DNA from: Trichomonas tenax
Lineage: Eukaryota; Parabasalia; Trichomonadida; Trichomonadidae
Assembly: GCA_023091735.1 (NCBI GenBank)
Contig: JALKBU010000303.1
Location: 1 to 50,156, forward strand
Length of the DNA: 50,156 nt
Reading direction: 5' to 3'
Shown: piece by piece, positions 38,296 through 48,970 of the stretch
Layout: each line of letters begins with the position of its first letter
Numbering within the stretch: the stretch's first letter is position 1
The notes under the pieces: generated by a model
What the model was told of the DNA's origin: nothing
Databases searched by the model: none
Seen by the model: only the letters and a program-made list of their open reading frames with translations
Position numbers and translations under genes: made by a program

Positions 38296-38888
38296 CGAAA
38301 ATTTTTATATTTTTCGACGATTATTTCGCCCAGTAAATTTTCCGTAAACCTCTCAATGTAAATTCGTAACGTAAACATTCGTTTTTATTCGTTATTTGGG
38401 ATCTACTCAAGAAATGCAATCCAAAAAATGCAACAATCAATGTTTTTTCTACTATCATTTTGTCCAATATTTATTATTTGTATTTAAAAATTTACATTTT
38501 CTTCATTGTTTCTTCATAATTCCACAAAAATAATTTTGCAAAAATCTATTATAATTATTTTTATATATAGCAATATAGAAATAATCAATAATCAATAAAT
38601 TTTTTGAATATGTGTTGCAATGTTTATTTTGAGATCTTGAGAGTTCATGTGATATATTAAATTTTAAATTTCTTTTAATGTAGCAAAGTTATGGTATTTG
38701 ATTATGTTTTGATAAATTTTCGAAATTTATATTCGGTTTTATAATAAAAAAACTAACCAAAAATGTATTCATATACATGAAGGTTTTATAGATTTATCAT
38801 TACTCACTTTAGATTGTGTATTTTTTTAATTGATTAAAATATATCACAGTAATAATATAATAATTTTAAAAAAACAAACATAAAAAAG
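38296..38888. other. AT-rich spacer upstream of CHD
   Basis: No gene. The CHD leader is AT-rich with no clean TCAYWW motif. The opposite end is the 3' flank of the IQCH gene. Confidence 0.4.
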
Positions 38889-41876
38889 TTAAGAATTGTC
38901 CTGTGGATCCTTGTGAACGAGGCTGTCGAATCTGAACATTCTCAGAGAACTCTTCTTCGGAATCTGAAGTCCCGCCATCTTTCTCGCGAGTGTTGTTGAC
39001 TGAATTTCGCCGCTGCTGTCAAGTTGCCCCTTGAGATATGATATGGCTTTCATGTAGCTGACGATTTGGGCATCGGAGTCAGCTTCAATATCGTAGATTT
39101 GCGTGGATATAACAGTGAAAACTCTAAACACGACAGAAATCAGTCTCTCAATATTCTGTTCGACGCAAACGAGACCAACAACGTCTTTTCTTTTGAGGTG
39201 CGGGAACAAAAACACTTTTGTGCCAATCATTATATCATTCTCCGACAATTTCTCTCTGAACTCCATGAAATCGACTTCTTCAGGTAATTCGAGTGTCGGC
39301 TGTGCGTAAGTGAACGTGGAAGGACCGATACTCATTGACTCTGTGTCGAATTTTGATTTCGCGACCATCTCAGACATCAATTCAGGAAGAAGAGGTTCAA
39401 CGGATCCCAAAATTAAATCATCAGCGATGAATTTCATCTTATAGTTTGGATCTTCTTCTGTCTTCGCGTTATAGTTGAAGTGTGTTCCGTAGAAGAATTT
39501 GACTGTGTTTACACCCAAAAGTCTCTTCATGGAGCATTGTCCGGCGATTTTCATGATGCGCTTCTTGAGTCTGTCTTTTGGAACAGAGTACGCCGGATGG
39601 ATGGAGGCGAATGGCTCAAACGCAGAGATATAAACTGTCTCCCATGTGCCGAGAATCTGTGGACTTCCGAGCCTTGGAACGAAGAAACTCGCGTTGATGT
39701 ATGATTTAGTTGTCAATGGAAGTGCTTCAACGGTTCCTCCGCTCGATACAAACTTTCTAATGAACGTATCATATGATGTATAGGGCGCTGCCATGTTTAA
39801 GTTCTTCGGGAGATCGTTTGTAACACTCTGCTGCAGCAAACCAATGAAATTAGGGTCTTCCATATCTTCCTGTGTCAAAACGTTCTTGTTTGCGATGAGT
39901 TGATCGATTAGAGTGAAATCGTTCGATCCGTACCACGCTGTTTCACCATCGGATGTCCTAAGACGCCAGTTGATGATCTTAGGAAGAGATATGCAAAGCT
40001 GCGTGATGACATTCATTAAGTTTGCTCTTTCGTAGATTCTCTCTGATGTTTCGAATGTTTTGAGTCTTGCGCTTAACAACAATCTGAGAGTTGACTGTCT
40101 GGTGTCGAACATCGCGTATTTGTTTGGTGATGGACACATAATGTCCGCTCCAAGTTTCTGCGCTGCATCTATTAACGAGATTTTGTTCATCTGCGGGAAA
40201 ATGAAAATTGGATGTTTGTTCGCGATTGTTCTGATTTTGTTGAGCGCAGGAATGTCCATAGAGAAGATTTCTTCGAGTGGAACAGTGCCAGGAAGCTTGA
40301 AGTGCGTTGGCATAATGTGAAGATTCAAGTCGTTCTCCGTGTATTTCGCGATGAGAGAAGAAACTTCTGTTGGAAGAGAGTTGTGCATGTAAAGAACCAA
40401 TGTTGTGTTCTTGTTCGTCAAGTACGACAAACGGCCGAGCTCCGACGCGTTGTAGGAGTTGACGAAGTGCACCTGGACGTGAGGAACATCGAAGCTGTTT
40501 GCCGTCTGATCGAGATTTTTCGCTTCGTATTTCGAGATTAAGTTGTTGTGGTCTTTCTGCAATTTGTCTTTGAATCTCTTCACGATGATGCACAATCTGA
40601 ACGTGCGCTGTATCATTCTTGCAGCAGCGTTGGCACGCATTATGGATCTGATCTGCCTTCTCGAGATGAATCCGCGCCAAACACTTTGGATCAAAATCGC
40701 AGCATTGTGTTCCGCTTCTGGTCCTTCTAACTTCACAACGCGCTTTCTCTTCGCTGTCGTATCGATAGGGTCGAGGAAGCACCTGATGAGCTTGCTGTCT
40801 GTTATCTCATCGAGATCGTATCTCGCTAATTCCGCCAATCTCTCGCAATCGATTGTTTGCCGTGAAATTCCGTTTGTTTCGCAATAATGTTTTATCACCC
40901 CTAACAACGTCGTCATCTGCTCCCACTGCGATGCATAGGCCCTCCTGAAGGCGAAGTAGTCTGCTGATTGAAGAGGTTCCGCGTTTACCAACAAGAAAGT
41001 CAATCTTCGGGACTTCGATGTTGTCTGTAAATCTTCTTGATTTGTGTTTGTGTTTAAGATGATTGACTGCGTATAATCGATGTCAAACAACGGAGAAGTC
41101 TCTGGAGTGTCGTCCAGAACGAACGTGTTCAATGGATCAACAGGAATTTGCGTCATATCACCGACATATTTAGATACTGTCAAAAATCCGTCTAATTGCG
41201 ATAGCACGTTATTCTTCTTGATATAGCCGGTGTCAACAAGCCTCTGAACACCGAATTTGTCGACATCAAATTCTGCAATTGGCGGTGGAGGCGCTCCTGG
41301 GTCATGACGATCAACAGGATGAAGATGTGTAATGAGATCTGGAATTTTGCGTGTTCTTTTCGTGACTATTTGCGTTTGTGGACGATAATCGCGATTTCTG
41401 CTTTGTGTGATTGCTAAAGGTTGAATTGTTTCCGTTCGTATTTGATTATTTACGACAGTTGATGGTCTGTATGAAGTTGGTTGGCGAATATTCGAGACAT
41501 TTTTTGATGGTAATTTGATTTTTGGACTTTTCGGCATTTTTTGTGGTTCTATGCGCGTTATTGTTGTTTTTGGCCTCGATTTTGGCCCTAATTTCTGTAT
41601 AATCTCTTTAAATGGAATCGGATCTTTTCTTAATTCCGCAGATGTTGGTAAATTTACCGGTAAAACGCGAGATTGTGAAAGATTGGACCAATTTATCGCT
41701 TGAGTTTTCAGTCTTAAGTCTCTTTCTGCTTCTTCTAACAATTTTGAGATTTGATTTTTAAGTTTTTCCGCTTCTTCTGGGTTCTTTTCCATGTTGTCTT
41801 TGATGTTATCGAGTTCTGATTGTAGATTCGTCAAAATTTGTGTTACATCCCGTTGATGAATATCTTGGGGATTCAT
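38889..41876 (-). CDS. IQCH: IQCH-like IQ-motif protein
   Basis: A 995-residue protein. An N-terminal coiled coil (about 10-62) and a basic linker precede the conserved body. Around residues 390-435 lie two IQ motifs (AAILIQSVWRGFISRRQIR; ARMIQRTFRL) that should bind calmodulin or centrin. The following 500 residues (PHVQVHFVNSYNASELGRLS ... ADIMCPSPNKYAMFDTRQ ... FVSSGGTVEALP ... EPLLPELMSEM) follow the ATP-grasp-like body of animal IQCH, which is known from flagellated sperm and RNA-linked roles. In a multi-flagellate protist a flagellar role is reasonable but inferred. Intact; the first ATG is used. Confidence 0.75.
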   Translation of the reverse strand: MNPQDIHQRDVTQILTNLQSELDNIKDNMEKNPEEAEKLKNQISKLLEEAERDLRLKTQAINWSNLSQSRVLPVNLPTSAELRKDPIPFKEIIQKLGPKSRPKTTITRIEPQKMPKSPKIKLPSKNVSNIRQPTSYRPSTVVNNQIRTETIQPLAITQSRNRDYRPQTQIVTKRTRKIPDLITHLHPVDRHDPGAPPPPIAEFDVDKFGVQRLVDTGYIKKNNVLSQLDGFLTVSKYVGDMTQIPVDPLNTFVLDDTPETSPLFDIDYTQSIILNTNTNQEDLQTTSKSRRLTFLLVNAEPLQSADYFAFRRAYASQWEQMTTLLGVIKHYCETNGISRQTIDCERLAELARYDLDEITDSKLIRCFLDPIDTTAKRKRVVKLEGPEAEHNAAILIQSVWRGFISRRQIRSIMRANAAARMIQRTFRLCIIVKRFKDKLQKDHNNLISKYEAKNLDQTANSFDVPHVQVHFVNSYNASELGRLSYLTNKNTTLVLYMHNSLPTEVSSLIAKYTENDLNLHIMPTHFKLPGTVPLEEIFSMDIPALNKIRTIANKHPIFIFPQMNKISLIDAAQKLGADIMCPSPNKYAMFDTRQSTLRLLLSARLKTFETSERIYERANLMNVITQLCISLPKIINWRLRTSDGETAWYGSNDFTLIDQLIANKNVLTQEDMEDPNFIGLLQQSVTNDLPKNLNMAAPYTSYDTFIRKFVSSGGTVEALPLTTKSYINASFFVPRLGSPQILGTWETVYISAFEPFASIHPAYSVPKDRLKKRIMKIAGQCSMKRLLGVNTVKFFYGTHFNYNAKTEEDPNYKMKFIADDLILGSVEPLLPELMSEMVAKSKFDTESMSIGPSTFTYAQPTLELPEEVDFMEFREKLSENDIMIGTKVFLFPHLKRKDVVGLVCVEQNIERLISVVFRVFTVISTQIYDIEADSDAQIVSYMKAISYLKGQLDSSGEIQSTTLARKMAGLQIPKKSSLRMFRFDSLVHKDPQDNS

Positions 41877-41977
41877 TTAATCAAAACTGAATTTAAATTT
41901 TATAACAAAATTAGGTTTTTATAACAAATATCAAATAAAATAAAAATAAACTCTATAAATATATAATATTAACCGCA

Positions 41978-44900
41978 TTATTCAAAATCTGATGAATCAT
42001 CGAGATCCTGCCATTCATTGTCGTTATCCTGTCTTCTCTTAACGTTTGTTGAGAATAATTTCAAAGATATTGTTTGAACTTTAGGCTTTGAGGCCATTGT
42101 TTCGTGCCTCTTCAATACAGATATAGCAATGCGCATCTTGTCTTCATCAATATCATCGATTGTTATGTTATCATAAATCATTGTAATTAATCTCGCGAAA
42201 GCAGCAGTTAATCTTAATCCATATGATTTGGATGGACCCCACTTCCTGACTGCATCAAATATTCCGTTGACAATCGCTGTGCAATCGAATGTGTTGTCGT
42301 AGAAAATCTTGTTAATCGAAAATGAAATGAAGTCGATGATGTTTGTTGCTGAATAAGGTCCAACTTTGTCCAATTGCGCAACAGCTGCGGAAAGAACATC
42401 TCTCGAGAGTACATCCAATGCAATGGGGTCACCTCTTGCCAACAGGAAGGCGGCTAAGTCGATGCCACCGGTCAAAATAGATCTCTTGCACAATCTTGCG
42501 ATGCTCGAAGCAGCGGCGCATCCAGGGAACTTGGAGAGCGCTCTCCTGCAGACAATCAATCCAAACTTAGTGTCTTGAGCGAGCAAGAACTCAGCAACGA
42601 TGTTACTGAACTCTTCCTCATCATCGAGCATGCTCATCAATATTGTTGCAGCGCAAATCGCGTCATCGCACTGGAATTCGTTGTCATTGAGCATTGTCAC
42701 TATGTACGATGAAATCTGCTCTGAGTATTTGATGACTTCTGGCGCTTTCAGCATCAAAACAGATGACAAAGCGAGTGCACCGCATTTCTCTTTGATGACG
42801 GCATTCAAGAGACCCAGTGCGTTATCATAAGCGCCTTCAGATTTGCAGGCAGCGACAACGAAAGAAGATGTCAATGGCTTCAAGAGAATCGTGTTTCTGC
42901 AGACGGCATCGCAGACAACGTGAATGAGGTGAACGAGCATCTCCTTCGATATCTCCTGCCTGTAGTTATCGAGTAATGCTGTCGATGCCGCAACACCCGC
43001 GGAGACTCTCCACGACTCTGATGCTGTTGTCGCTTCGAGAGATAAGAAAGCGGACAGTGTCTCTGTGTCCAAAAGCTGCGGTGAATACGATCTCAGCCAA
43101 ACACAAGCGAGAAGGAATCTGCTGTAGAAATGGGAAAAGTGAGCACGGAATTGTGACAATTGTTCCCATGGAATGTTCTTCGTTGTCCTGATTCTGACGC
43201 ATTCGATGAGCATCTCTTTGAATATTCCACCGATGCTCTCGAAGAATTTCGTGAATTCTGGGACGTACTCTGGTTTAGAAGAGCAGATTTCGACAACTTT
43301 CGATGCGATATCGAGGAAACCAAATCCTCTTCTTCCTGATTTCTCGAGTCCAGAAACAACCAATCTGAGGATCTCTCCGCGAGAATTGCTCGTTTGCGAC
43401 TCAAACAAGAATTGGAGGAATGTAACAATGAATGTTGCAGCGACATCTAATGAACTAGGGAATGCGAGTCTGCAGGCGATGGAGAACTGGCTTTCGTATA
43501 ACTCCAAGATTGGGCATCCTTCAGTTATTCTGTCTTTGAAGTTCGTGATGACATCAGTCAATGTCTTGTATGCGATTTCATGGAGCTCCAACTTCTGCGT
43601 TTCGACAGCACGAATCGTTGATGTCATCATATCATCCAAACACTCTGTTCTCAGTGATTCCTGCTTCGAGAGTGTTGGAAGCAGTGCGCGAGTGAAGTCT
43701 AATGCGCAAGCTTTAACACGAGTATTCGGCTGAACAGTGTTTGAGCCGAATCCAGGCATTTTGTTTGATGAGAGCAATGTCTTTGACAAAGCCAACCAGT
43801 CGCTCATTCTTCTTTCTGCTGTCGACTTTGCGAGAGCAACAACGAACTGAGTTGCGCGTTGATCTTTAGTTCGCTGCAGAAGAATCAAAATCGAAGGAAT
43901 TAGATCGAAATTGGCTTCAGCCAATGGAGTGATGACTGACGCATCGGCCATAGCACCGCAGACAGAGAGCTTAAGTTCAGCACTTGATGTCATTGGAGGG
44001 AACGAAAGAGAGAACTTGGAGAGCAATCTCGGAGAGAAAGCGAGAGAAGCCCTTAAGACTAAGTGGAAGAACTCAGATGCGTAAGGAACAGGTGTGTTCT
44101 TGAAGCACTGGATGACCAAGAAAAGAAGTTCGAATGTCGATTCATTGGACAAGAAGGGCAACAAAATCGGGACAAGTCTTTCAACGCATCTCTCGATGAG
44201 CATCAAAGACAAAAAATCTCTCGTCGGCATCGTGTACATGCACTTCAATATGATCTGGCACTGCGCGTCACCGACCATCATCTGCGCGAGTTGCTGACTT
44301 AGTGTTTCATACATCTCACACAAAGCGTGAAGCGCGAAAATGTACAAATTGACGTCTTTCATTGCAACTTGCATCGTGAATAAGAATATAATGATGACGG
44401 AATCACTGAGAACGACGTGCTTTGAGATAGAAGCGACGAGGAAGCAGATAGAGAAATGACTTCTTCGATCTAAGTATTGCTGAACTTCCTTGAACGAATC
44501 CAAGTATTGTTTGACGTGGAGAGCGATGCATTCAGCAAGCAATTGGCTCTCTTCGACAGTGATGTGCTTGACGAAGAGCTCCTTAAGCATGTGAACGTGG
44601 AAATCTTCAGGCATCAACTCAGGACAAGTCTTGTAAAGTTGTAAAAGAATCGCGTACATCGGAAGTTTGTTCTTCTCATCGATCAACTGCTCGAGCTTCA
44701 TCTTGCGGTCTTCTTCAGGAAGATTCGCGTACGCCTCTGGCATTGTTACAATAATAGCCTGTCCGAAGACATCTTCATCGGGGACGAACAAAAGAGAGCC
44801 AATGTTCGGTGTCACTCCTTTTCTAGGCATGAAGTAATCTCTTGGCGAATACATCGGCGACATTAAGTGCAACGCGAACTCTCTGTTGATGCAGCTTGGA

Positions 44901-46540
44901 TTGACGATCTTGTAGAAATAGTTGAATGCGGATTTGATTTTGTATTTCGAGCAGAGCTTGAACAAGAAGATTCTTCCTGCAGGAGTCATTCTCCACAAGT
45001 GCGGCAAACACATCTGCGTGATTTCCTTCGCGTGGTGGTGTTCGTGCGTTATCAGATAGAAAAGAGCCGATTCACAAAGTCTTGATGCGACAATATCCTG
45101 TTTTTGTTCATTGTGGAGATCGTTTTTGAGCACATTATTGAAGTGATCAATGAATGTTCCTGCAGAAGAAGAAAAATCAAACTCAGGCATGCAGCCGCAA
45201 ATAATGAGAAGCGGGGCCGCAATCTTTGTGTTCTTTGTGCGCTGTGACTGGAATCCAACGAATCTTTTGATCAATGGTTCGACCTTTTTAGCGGCGTTAT
45301 ATCGATCTTCGATAACAGACAAAATAATCGCAACGAGCTCAGCCATGTTGTTGTATTGGACAGCGAGGTTGTCGCCTTTCGATGGAGGAGAAGAAAGGAA
45401 CTGTGCACCTGCTTGGAGGTTCTCTAACGCGATTTCTGGATATTTTTTGGCTAAAAGGACGAAAAATGAACACGCTGAGTTCCTTTCTTCGACGTTATTA
45501 GACAGAAGCATCGAAACAGCGATGCCTGCCGTCTCTCTCGTTGAGTCTTCATCAAAAGAAGCGGCTTTCAAGTAAGATATATTTGGAGCGGCGTGTTGAA
45601 CCAATATTCTGAACAATTCGGACCTTACATCCTTTCCGAAGAACTCACTGACCTTAGCCATTGACTGAGGATTGACAGAGAGCGCAAATTCAAATAATGT
45701 TTGTGAATATTGATAAACGAAGCTTGGCTCAAGCAGATCTAAGAAGTATTTGAAGACGCTGTCGAAGTTATCTTTGAATTCAGTGAGAAAATCGAACGTA
45801 TCTTTCCAAATTGTTTGCTGAACCTTTTTATCGTTTGTTTTGTTGATAGGAGCAAGAATTCTTTGTGCTGTGGCGCCAACCGACGACGATGCGACCTGCA
45901 CAACGAAAAATGAACGACCTAAAGAAATCGCATTCAATAAAACTTTCTTAATTTTGCGAATATTCACGTTCTCGTATGTCACTATGTCGCGTATCAACTT
46001 ATTCGCCAAGAGTTGAGAACTTTCATCGTTTGCACTGACGTAAGCACTGGCAAACTTAAAAATTTTCTCGGCAACTTTAGTTATTGCGTCTGGGCAGATG
46101 TCAATGATGCACCCCAAAGCGTAGCACGCTGCAATATGCAATTCTTGTCTTGTTCCAAGTAATTTATCCGCAATCGCAGGCAAAGCGGACTTGTTATGGA
46201 CGCCAACGCGCTCAATGACCTTTCCCAATGCATAAACGACAGATTGTGTTGGTTTTCCGTTGAGTTTTTGTATCAAATTCCAAAATTTGTGGTTTTTTCC
46301 GCGCTCGTATACCTCAGAGAGGTGATTTCCTACGTTAATGGAACACCGCGACGATATGTCACCGCCATTCACCGTCAACAAGTTGATTAAATATTTATCA
46401 TATTTTTCAACTTCAGCGTCCGTCAATGTTTCGGGCAAATTCTCTTGAAATTTGATGAGAACGGTGTCTATCGTCTTACTGGGCTCGAGAAGTCTCTTTG
46501 ATTGAATAATTTCGTTGAGACTCCCGATAACAGACTCCAT
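41978..46540 (-). CDS. giant HEAT-repeat protein, HEATR5/Laa1-like
   Basis: A 1520-residue, almost wholly alpha-helical solenoid of HEAT/ARM repeats. There is no catalytic or membrane motif. The early block GKPTQSVVYALGKVIERVGV, followed by ACYALGCIIDICPDA, resembles the start of HEATR5/Laa1, and the protein ends in a short acidic tail (RRQDNDNEWQDLDDSSDFE) like the acidic, aromatic-bearing C-termini of HEATR5/Laa1. These proteins assist AP-1 clathrin adaptors on endosome and trans-Golgi membranes. It is shorter than animal HEATR5B (about 2070). Other HEAT giants (importin-like, MMS19, proteasome-associated) cannot be excluded. High-GC codons, no frame breaks. Confidence 0.5.
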   Translation of the reverse strand: MESVIGSLNEIIQSKRLLEPSKTIDTVLIKFQENLPETLTDAEVEKYDKYLINLLTVNGGDISSRCSINVGNHLSEVYERGKNHKFWNLIQKLNGKPTQSVVYALGKVIERVGVHNKSALPAIADKLLGTRQELHIAACYALGCIIDICPDAITKVAEKIFKFASAYVSANDESSQLLANKLIRDIVTYENVNIRKIKKVLLNAISLGRSFFVVQVASSSVGATAQRILAPINKTNDKKVQQTIWKDTFDFLTEFKDNFDSVFKYFLDLLEPSFVYQYSQTLFEFALSVNPQSMAKVSEFFGKDVRSELFRILVQHAAPNISYLKAASFDEDSTRETAGIAVSMLLSNNVEERNSACSFFVLLAKKYPEIALENLQAGAQFLSSPPSKGDNLAVQYNNMAELVAIILSVIEDRYNAAKKVEPLIKRFVGFQSQRTKNTKIAAPLLIICGCMPEFDFSSSAGTFIDHFNNVLKNDLHNEQKQDIVASRLCESALFYLITHEHHHAKEITQMCLPHLWRMTPAGRIFLFKLCSKYKIKSAFNYFYKIVNPSCINREFALHLMSPMYSPRDYFMPRKGVTPNIGSLLFVPDEDVFGQAIIVTMPEAYANLPEEDRKMKLEQLIDEKNKLPMYAILLQLYKTCPELMPEDFHVHMLKELFVKHITVEESQLLAECIALHVKQYLDSFKEVQQYLDRRSHFSICFLVASISKHVVLSDSVIIIFLFTMQVAMKDVNLYIFALHALCEMYETLSQQLAQMMVGDAQCQIILKCMYTMPTRDFLSLMLIERCVERLVPILLPFLSNESTFELLFLVIQCFKNTPVPYASEFFHLVLRASLAFSPRLLSKFSLSFPPMTSSAELKLSVCGAMADASVITPLAEANFDLIPSILILLQRTKDQRATQFVVALAKSTAERRMSDWLALSKTLLSSNKMPGFGSNTVQPNTRVKACALDFTRALLPTLSKQESLRTECLDDMMTSTIRAVETQKLELHEIAYKTLTDVITNFKDRITEGCPILELYESQFSIACRLAFPSSLDVAATFIVTFLQFLFESQTSNSRGEILRLVVSGLEKSGRRGFGFLDIASKVVEICSSKPEYVPEFTKFFESIGGIFKEMLIECVRIRTTKNIPWEQLSQFRAHFSHFYSRFLLACVWLRSYSPQLLDTETLSAFLSLEATTASESWRVSAGVAASTALLDNYRQEISKEMLVHLIHVVCDAVCRNTILLKPLTSSFVVAACKSEGAYDNALGLLNAVIKEKCGALALSSVLMLKAPEVIKYSEQISSYIVTMLNDNEFQCDDAICAATILMSMLDDEEEFSNIVAEFLLAQDTKFGLIVCRRALSKFPGCAAASSIARLCKRSILTGGIDLAAFLLARGDPIALDVLSRDVLSAAVAQLDKVGPYSATNIIDFISFSINKIFYDNTFDCTAIVNGIFDAVRKWGPSKSYGLRLTAAFARLITMIYDNITIDDIDEDKMRIAISVLKRHETMASKPKVQTISLKLFSTNVKRRQDNDNEWQDLDDSSDFE

Positions 46541-46907
46541 TTTTATAAAGATTTGATTTTACTTTATAGACATTTCCTTCCACATTTCTTTTCATTTTTC
46601 GATAATATTTAAAATCTGTGAATGATGGGACGAAATATTCGATAATTTTGACTACAAATTGAAAAATTTTGGCATTGAGACTTTTTCATTTATAAAATCA
46701 TTAGATAATTTCATAAAACAAATGAAAAACAAGAGCTTTTGGTTTGGGTTTTAGTTTTATTTTTGAACGAAATGTATTAATGGCTTTTGCTTATTTTTGA
46801 CTTTAGGAGTTATCTCCAAAACTAAAAGTATAACTGAAAATAATGTTAAAGAAGTTCAAAAATGTGGATATTTTTTTGAAAATTTGAAAATCGATCTTTA
46901 TTGATGC
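46541..46907. other. AT-rich spacer upstream of the HEAT-repeat gene
   Basis: No gene, no clear initiator. Confidence 0.4.
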
Positions 46908-47310
46908 TTAGCGTGAAATAATATACCTGATCTGGAAATCTTCGATGATGTCATCATTATAACTGAGAGAGATAATCTTTTGGACAAGAAAAGATTTGTT
47001 CTCCACGTTAAATGTATAATGGTTTGTTGCCATGTAATATATTGTTACTCCAAGTGCCCAAATGTCTGCTTTGAATGGATCGTATGAATCCTTCAAGAAA
47101 CATTCAGGAGCCATAAACAAAGCTGTACCTCTGTTTGAATTCTTGATTACACGTGTGATTGTACTTAAACCGAAGTCACCGATCTTAAGCCTCGCTTTCG
47201 TTGAAAGATTGGATTGGAATTTTCATTATCGCGTAATTAGCTTTGTAATTGTGCGAATAAACGTAGTAAACGACGCCGAAACCTCCATGCGCTATAATTT
47301 AGATGGATTT
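46908..47310 (-). pseudogene. protein-kinase pseudogene lacking its catalytic loop
   Basis: On the minus strand the glycine loop HGGFGVVYYV and the lysine region (ANYAIMKIPIQSF) read in one frame and break after NESEA. The sequence then resumes in another frame at KIGDFGLSTITRV, RGTALFMAPECF and ADIWALGVTIYYMA. About 70-80 residues, including the HRD catalytic loop, have been deleted exactly at the junction (about 47190-47200). An in-frame stop also precedes the glycine loop, and the C-lobe is cut short. It cannot be an active kinase. The activation-segment style resembles trichomonad CAMK-like kinases. Confidence 0.75.
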
Positions 47311-47381
47311 GATGCCCTGTTGAGAGAAAAATTGAGTTCTTCTTGATTTGTTTCTACATTCAAATTTATGATATTTTCATT

Positions 47382-47387
47382 TCACTT
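47382..47387 (+). promoter_or_regulatory. Inr-like TCACTT before the sulfurase pseudogene
   Basis: TCACTT with A(+1) at 47384, 12 bases before the relic's ATG (47396): the normal trichomonad promoter geometry preserved in front of a broken gene. Confidence 0.55.
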
Positions 47388-47395
47388 CATTTCAA

Positions 47396-48395
47396 ATGTG
47401 CTCGATCGAGGAAATCAGGAAATCGGAGTTCCCTCAGTTCTGAGAAGTGATGTTCTTCGACTACGCGGGCTCTATGCCTCCGTGCACGAGCCAGTCGAAG
47501 AAATTGCACGATTTGCAGATGGAAGGTGTTAGCAATCCACACTCTCAGGCATAAGTAAACAGGAGCACTCTCGACATTGAGGACCTTATATACGTTTTGG
47601 CGAACCTTTGCAAGACATCTCTCCAAGAATACGAAGCTTGCTTCACACAAAACGCGACACAGGCCACCCAGAAGTGGGCAGAACTCATGAACTGGAACGA
47701 AAAGTCCCATTTCTCCTACTTAATCAACGACCACAACAGTATTCTCGGTGTTAGGTCAGTGGTCACAAAGAAAGGAGCTTCTGTCAGCTGCGTTTCTGGT
47801 CTCACTGAGAAGGTCGAAGGCGAGTTTGACGTGTTCGTATTCCCAATGCAGTCCAATTTCTCAGGTAAAAAATATCCACTTGAATGGATTACAGAACATC
47901 AAAAGAAAGGCGGTTTTGTCTTTCTCAATGGCGCTGCTGCCACAGCCCCGGATCTTTCTGTCTACAAACCCGACTTCGTTTGCCTTTCTTTACTGAAATT
48001 ATCAGGTGCACACGGTGGCGCTCTTTTAGTCCGTCGTGATCGCATCTCTATGTTCGGTGAATAGACGCCTGCTGGTGGAAACGTCCTTTTCTCATGTGCA
48101 AGAACAGGAGTTTACAAATTATTGTCAACGCTTCATCAGCAGATCGAAGCAGGCACGTAATCATTCATTGATCTCAGCCTTGCACTCAAGGAACTCGAAA
48201 TTCGCCGCAAACTTGGTACTGAAGATGAAATCAAAGAAAGATTGGCCAAAATATCTGAGAAGTTCTATAATGAGCTCACAGAACTCAAGCATAACACAGG
48301 GCTTCCACTTGTTCACTTCGCTCCACAGCGTGAAGAGAACTATGGACCAGTATTCTCGTTCAATCTTCATCATTTAACGAACTGTGAAATGATCC
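47396..48395 (+). pseudogene. MOCOS-like class V aminotransferase pseudogene
   Basis: A single frame of about 333 codons with ATG and a typical initiator, interrupted by four stops (TGA 47441, TAA 47552, TAG 48062, TAA 48158) but no frameshift. Landmarks: VMFFDYAGSMPPC, NPHSQA, then YEACFTQNATQATQKW, SNFSGKKYPLEWI, FVFLNGAAATAP, and the PLP-lysine region in FVCLSLLKLSGAHGGALLV. These follow the order of the N-terminal cysteine-desulfurase domain of molybdenum-cofactor sulfurase and related enzymes. The 3' end is lost; homology stops near 48395, running into the opposite-strand cyclase relic. All four stops can be explained by single C:G to T:A changes. Confidence 0.7.
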
Positions 48396-48970
48396 GTGCG
48401 AAGAGTTGCTGTTGTTACTGTTGTTGCTGTTCTGTGAAGTGTTTCCGTTTGTTGTCTCAGCGACTTTCTTCTTCACAACGCTGCCATTGAGGTCCAAAAT
48501 GCGCTCCGTGAGATATTTAGGAAATACTTCAACCATCGATTTAAACGAATGATCGACAGTGAAGTTTTGACCCATTTCGATAACCTGCTGTCTGCTCTTC
48601 ATCTTCAGGCTCTCAGGGAAGTCGCACTCGCTTTCAACTAAGTATCTTGTGTACTCTTCCCAGAACTTTGGATTGTTTGGAGATCCGATCAAGGCTTCTT
48701 TCCAAATCGCGCGTGTTGTCTGGCACTGAGCAGCGAGTCTCTCGAAATACGCTGGCTTTAGATTGTTGATCTCCTGTGCTCCACGTGTGAGCATCTCGCA
48801 GTGGTGACTTATTGTTTTCAGTTCGATTAATTTAAGCTTTGATGCATGTCGAAACTGAAAATTGCCTTAAAGTTTTGATCATGTCGACTTGGAAGAGTAA
48901 GAAGCGTGTTTGTGGCTTCAGTTTCCTCTTCTTTGTGATTAATCACTGTAATTTGTTTTGTAGTCTTGTT
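48360..48970 (-). pseudogene. fragment of a trichomonad guanylate cyclase-type receptor
   Basis: The 144-codon frame (48360-48794) reads LTRGAQEINNLKPAYFERLA, IGSPNNPKFWEEYTRYLVES and MVEVFPKYLTERILDLNGS. This is the middle helical segment found in the large trichomonad adenylate/guanylate cyclase proteins. In-frame coding continues upstream of the ATG (KLKLIELKTISHHCE) to about 48855, then shifts frame (NFKAIFSFDMHQS). Both the N-terminus and the membrane and cyclase domains are missing. The C-terminus is an Asn/Ser repeat (NSNNSNNSNSSHGSFHSS) ending at a stop. It overlaps the sulfurase relic's end. Confidence 0.6.

Noticed and set aside
39979..40782. A 267-codon frame within the IQCH gene
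   Set aside because: Overlaps the intact, conserved IQCH frame on the same strand and shows no family pattern; a shadow.
34015..46540. An operon of the three large minus-strand genes
   Set aside because: The genes are separated by spacers of about 100-600 bases and eukaryotic promoters; trichomonads do not use polycistronic units, so shared strand is likely chance.
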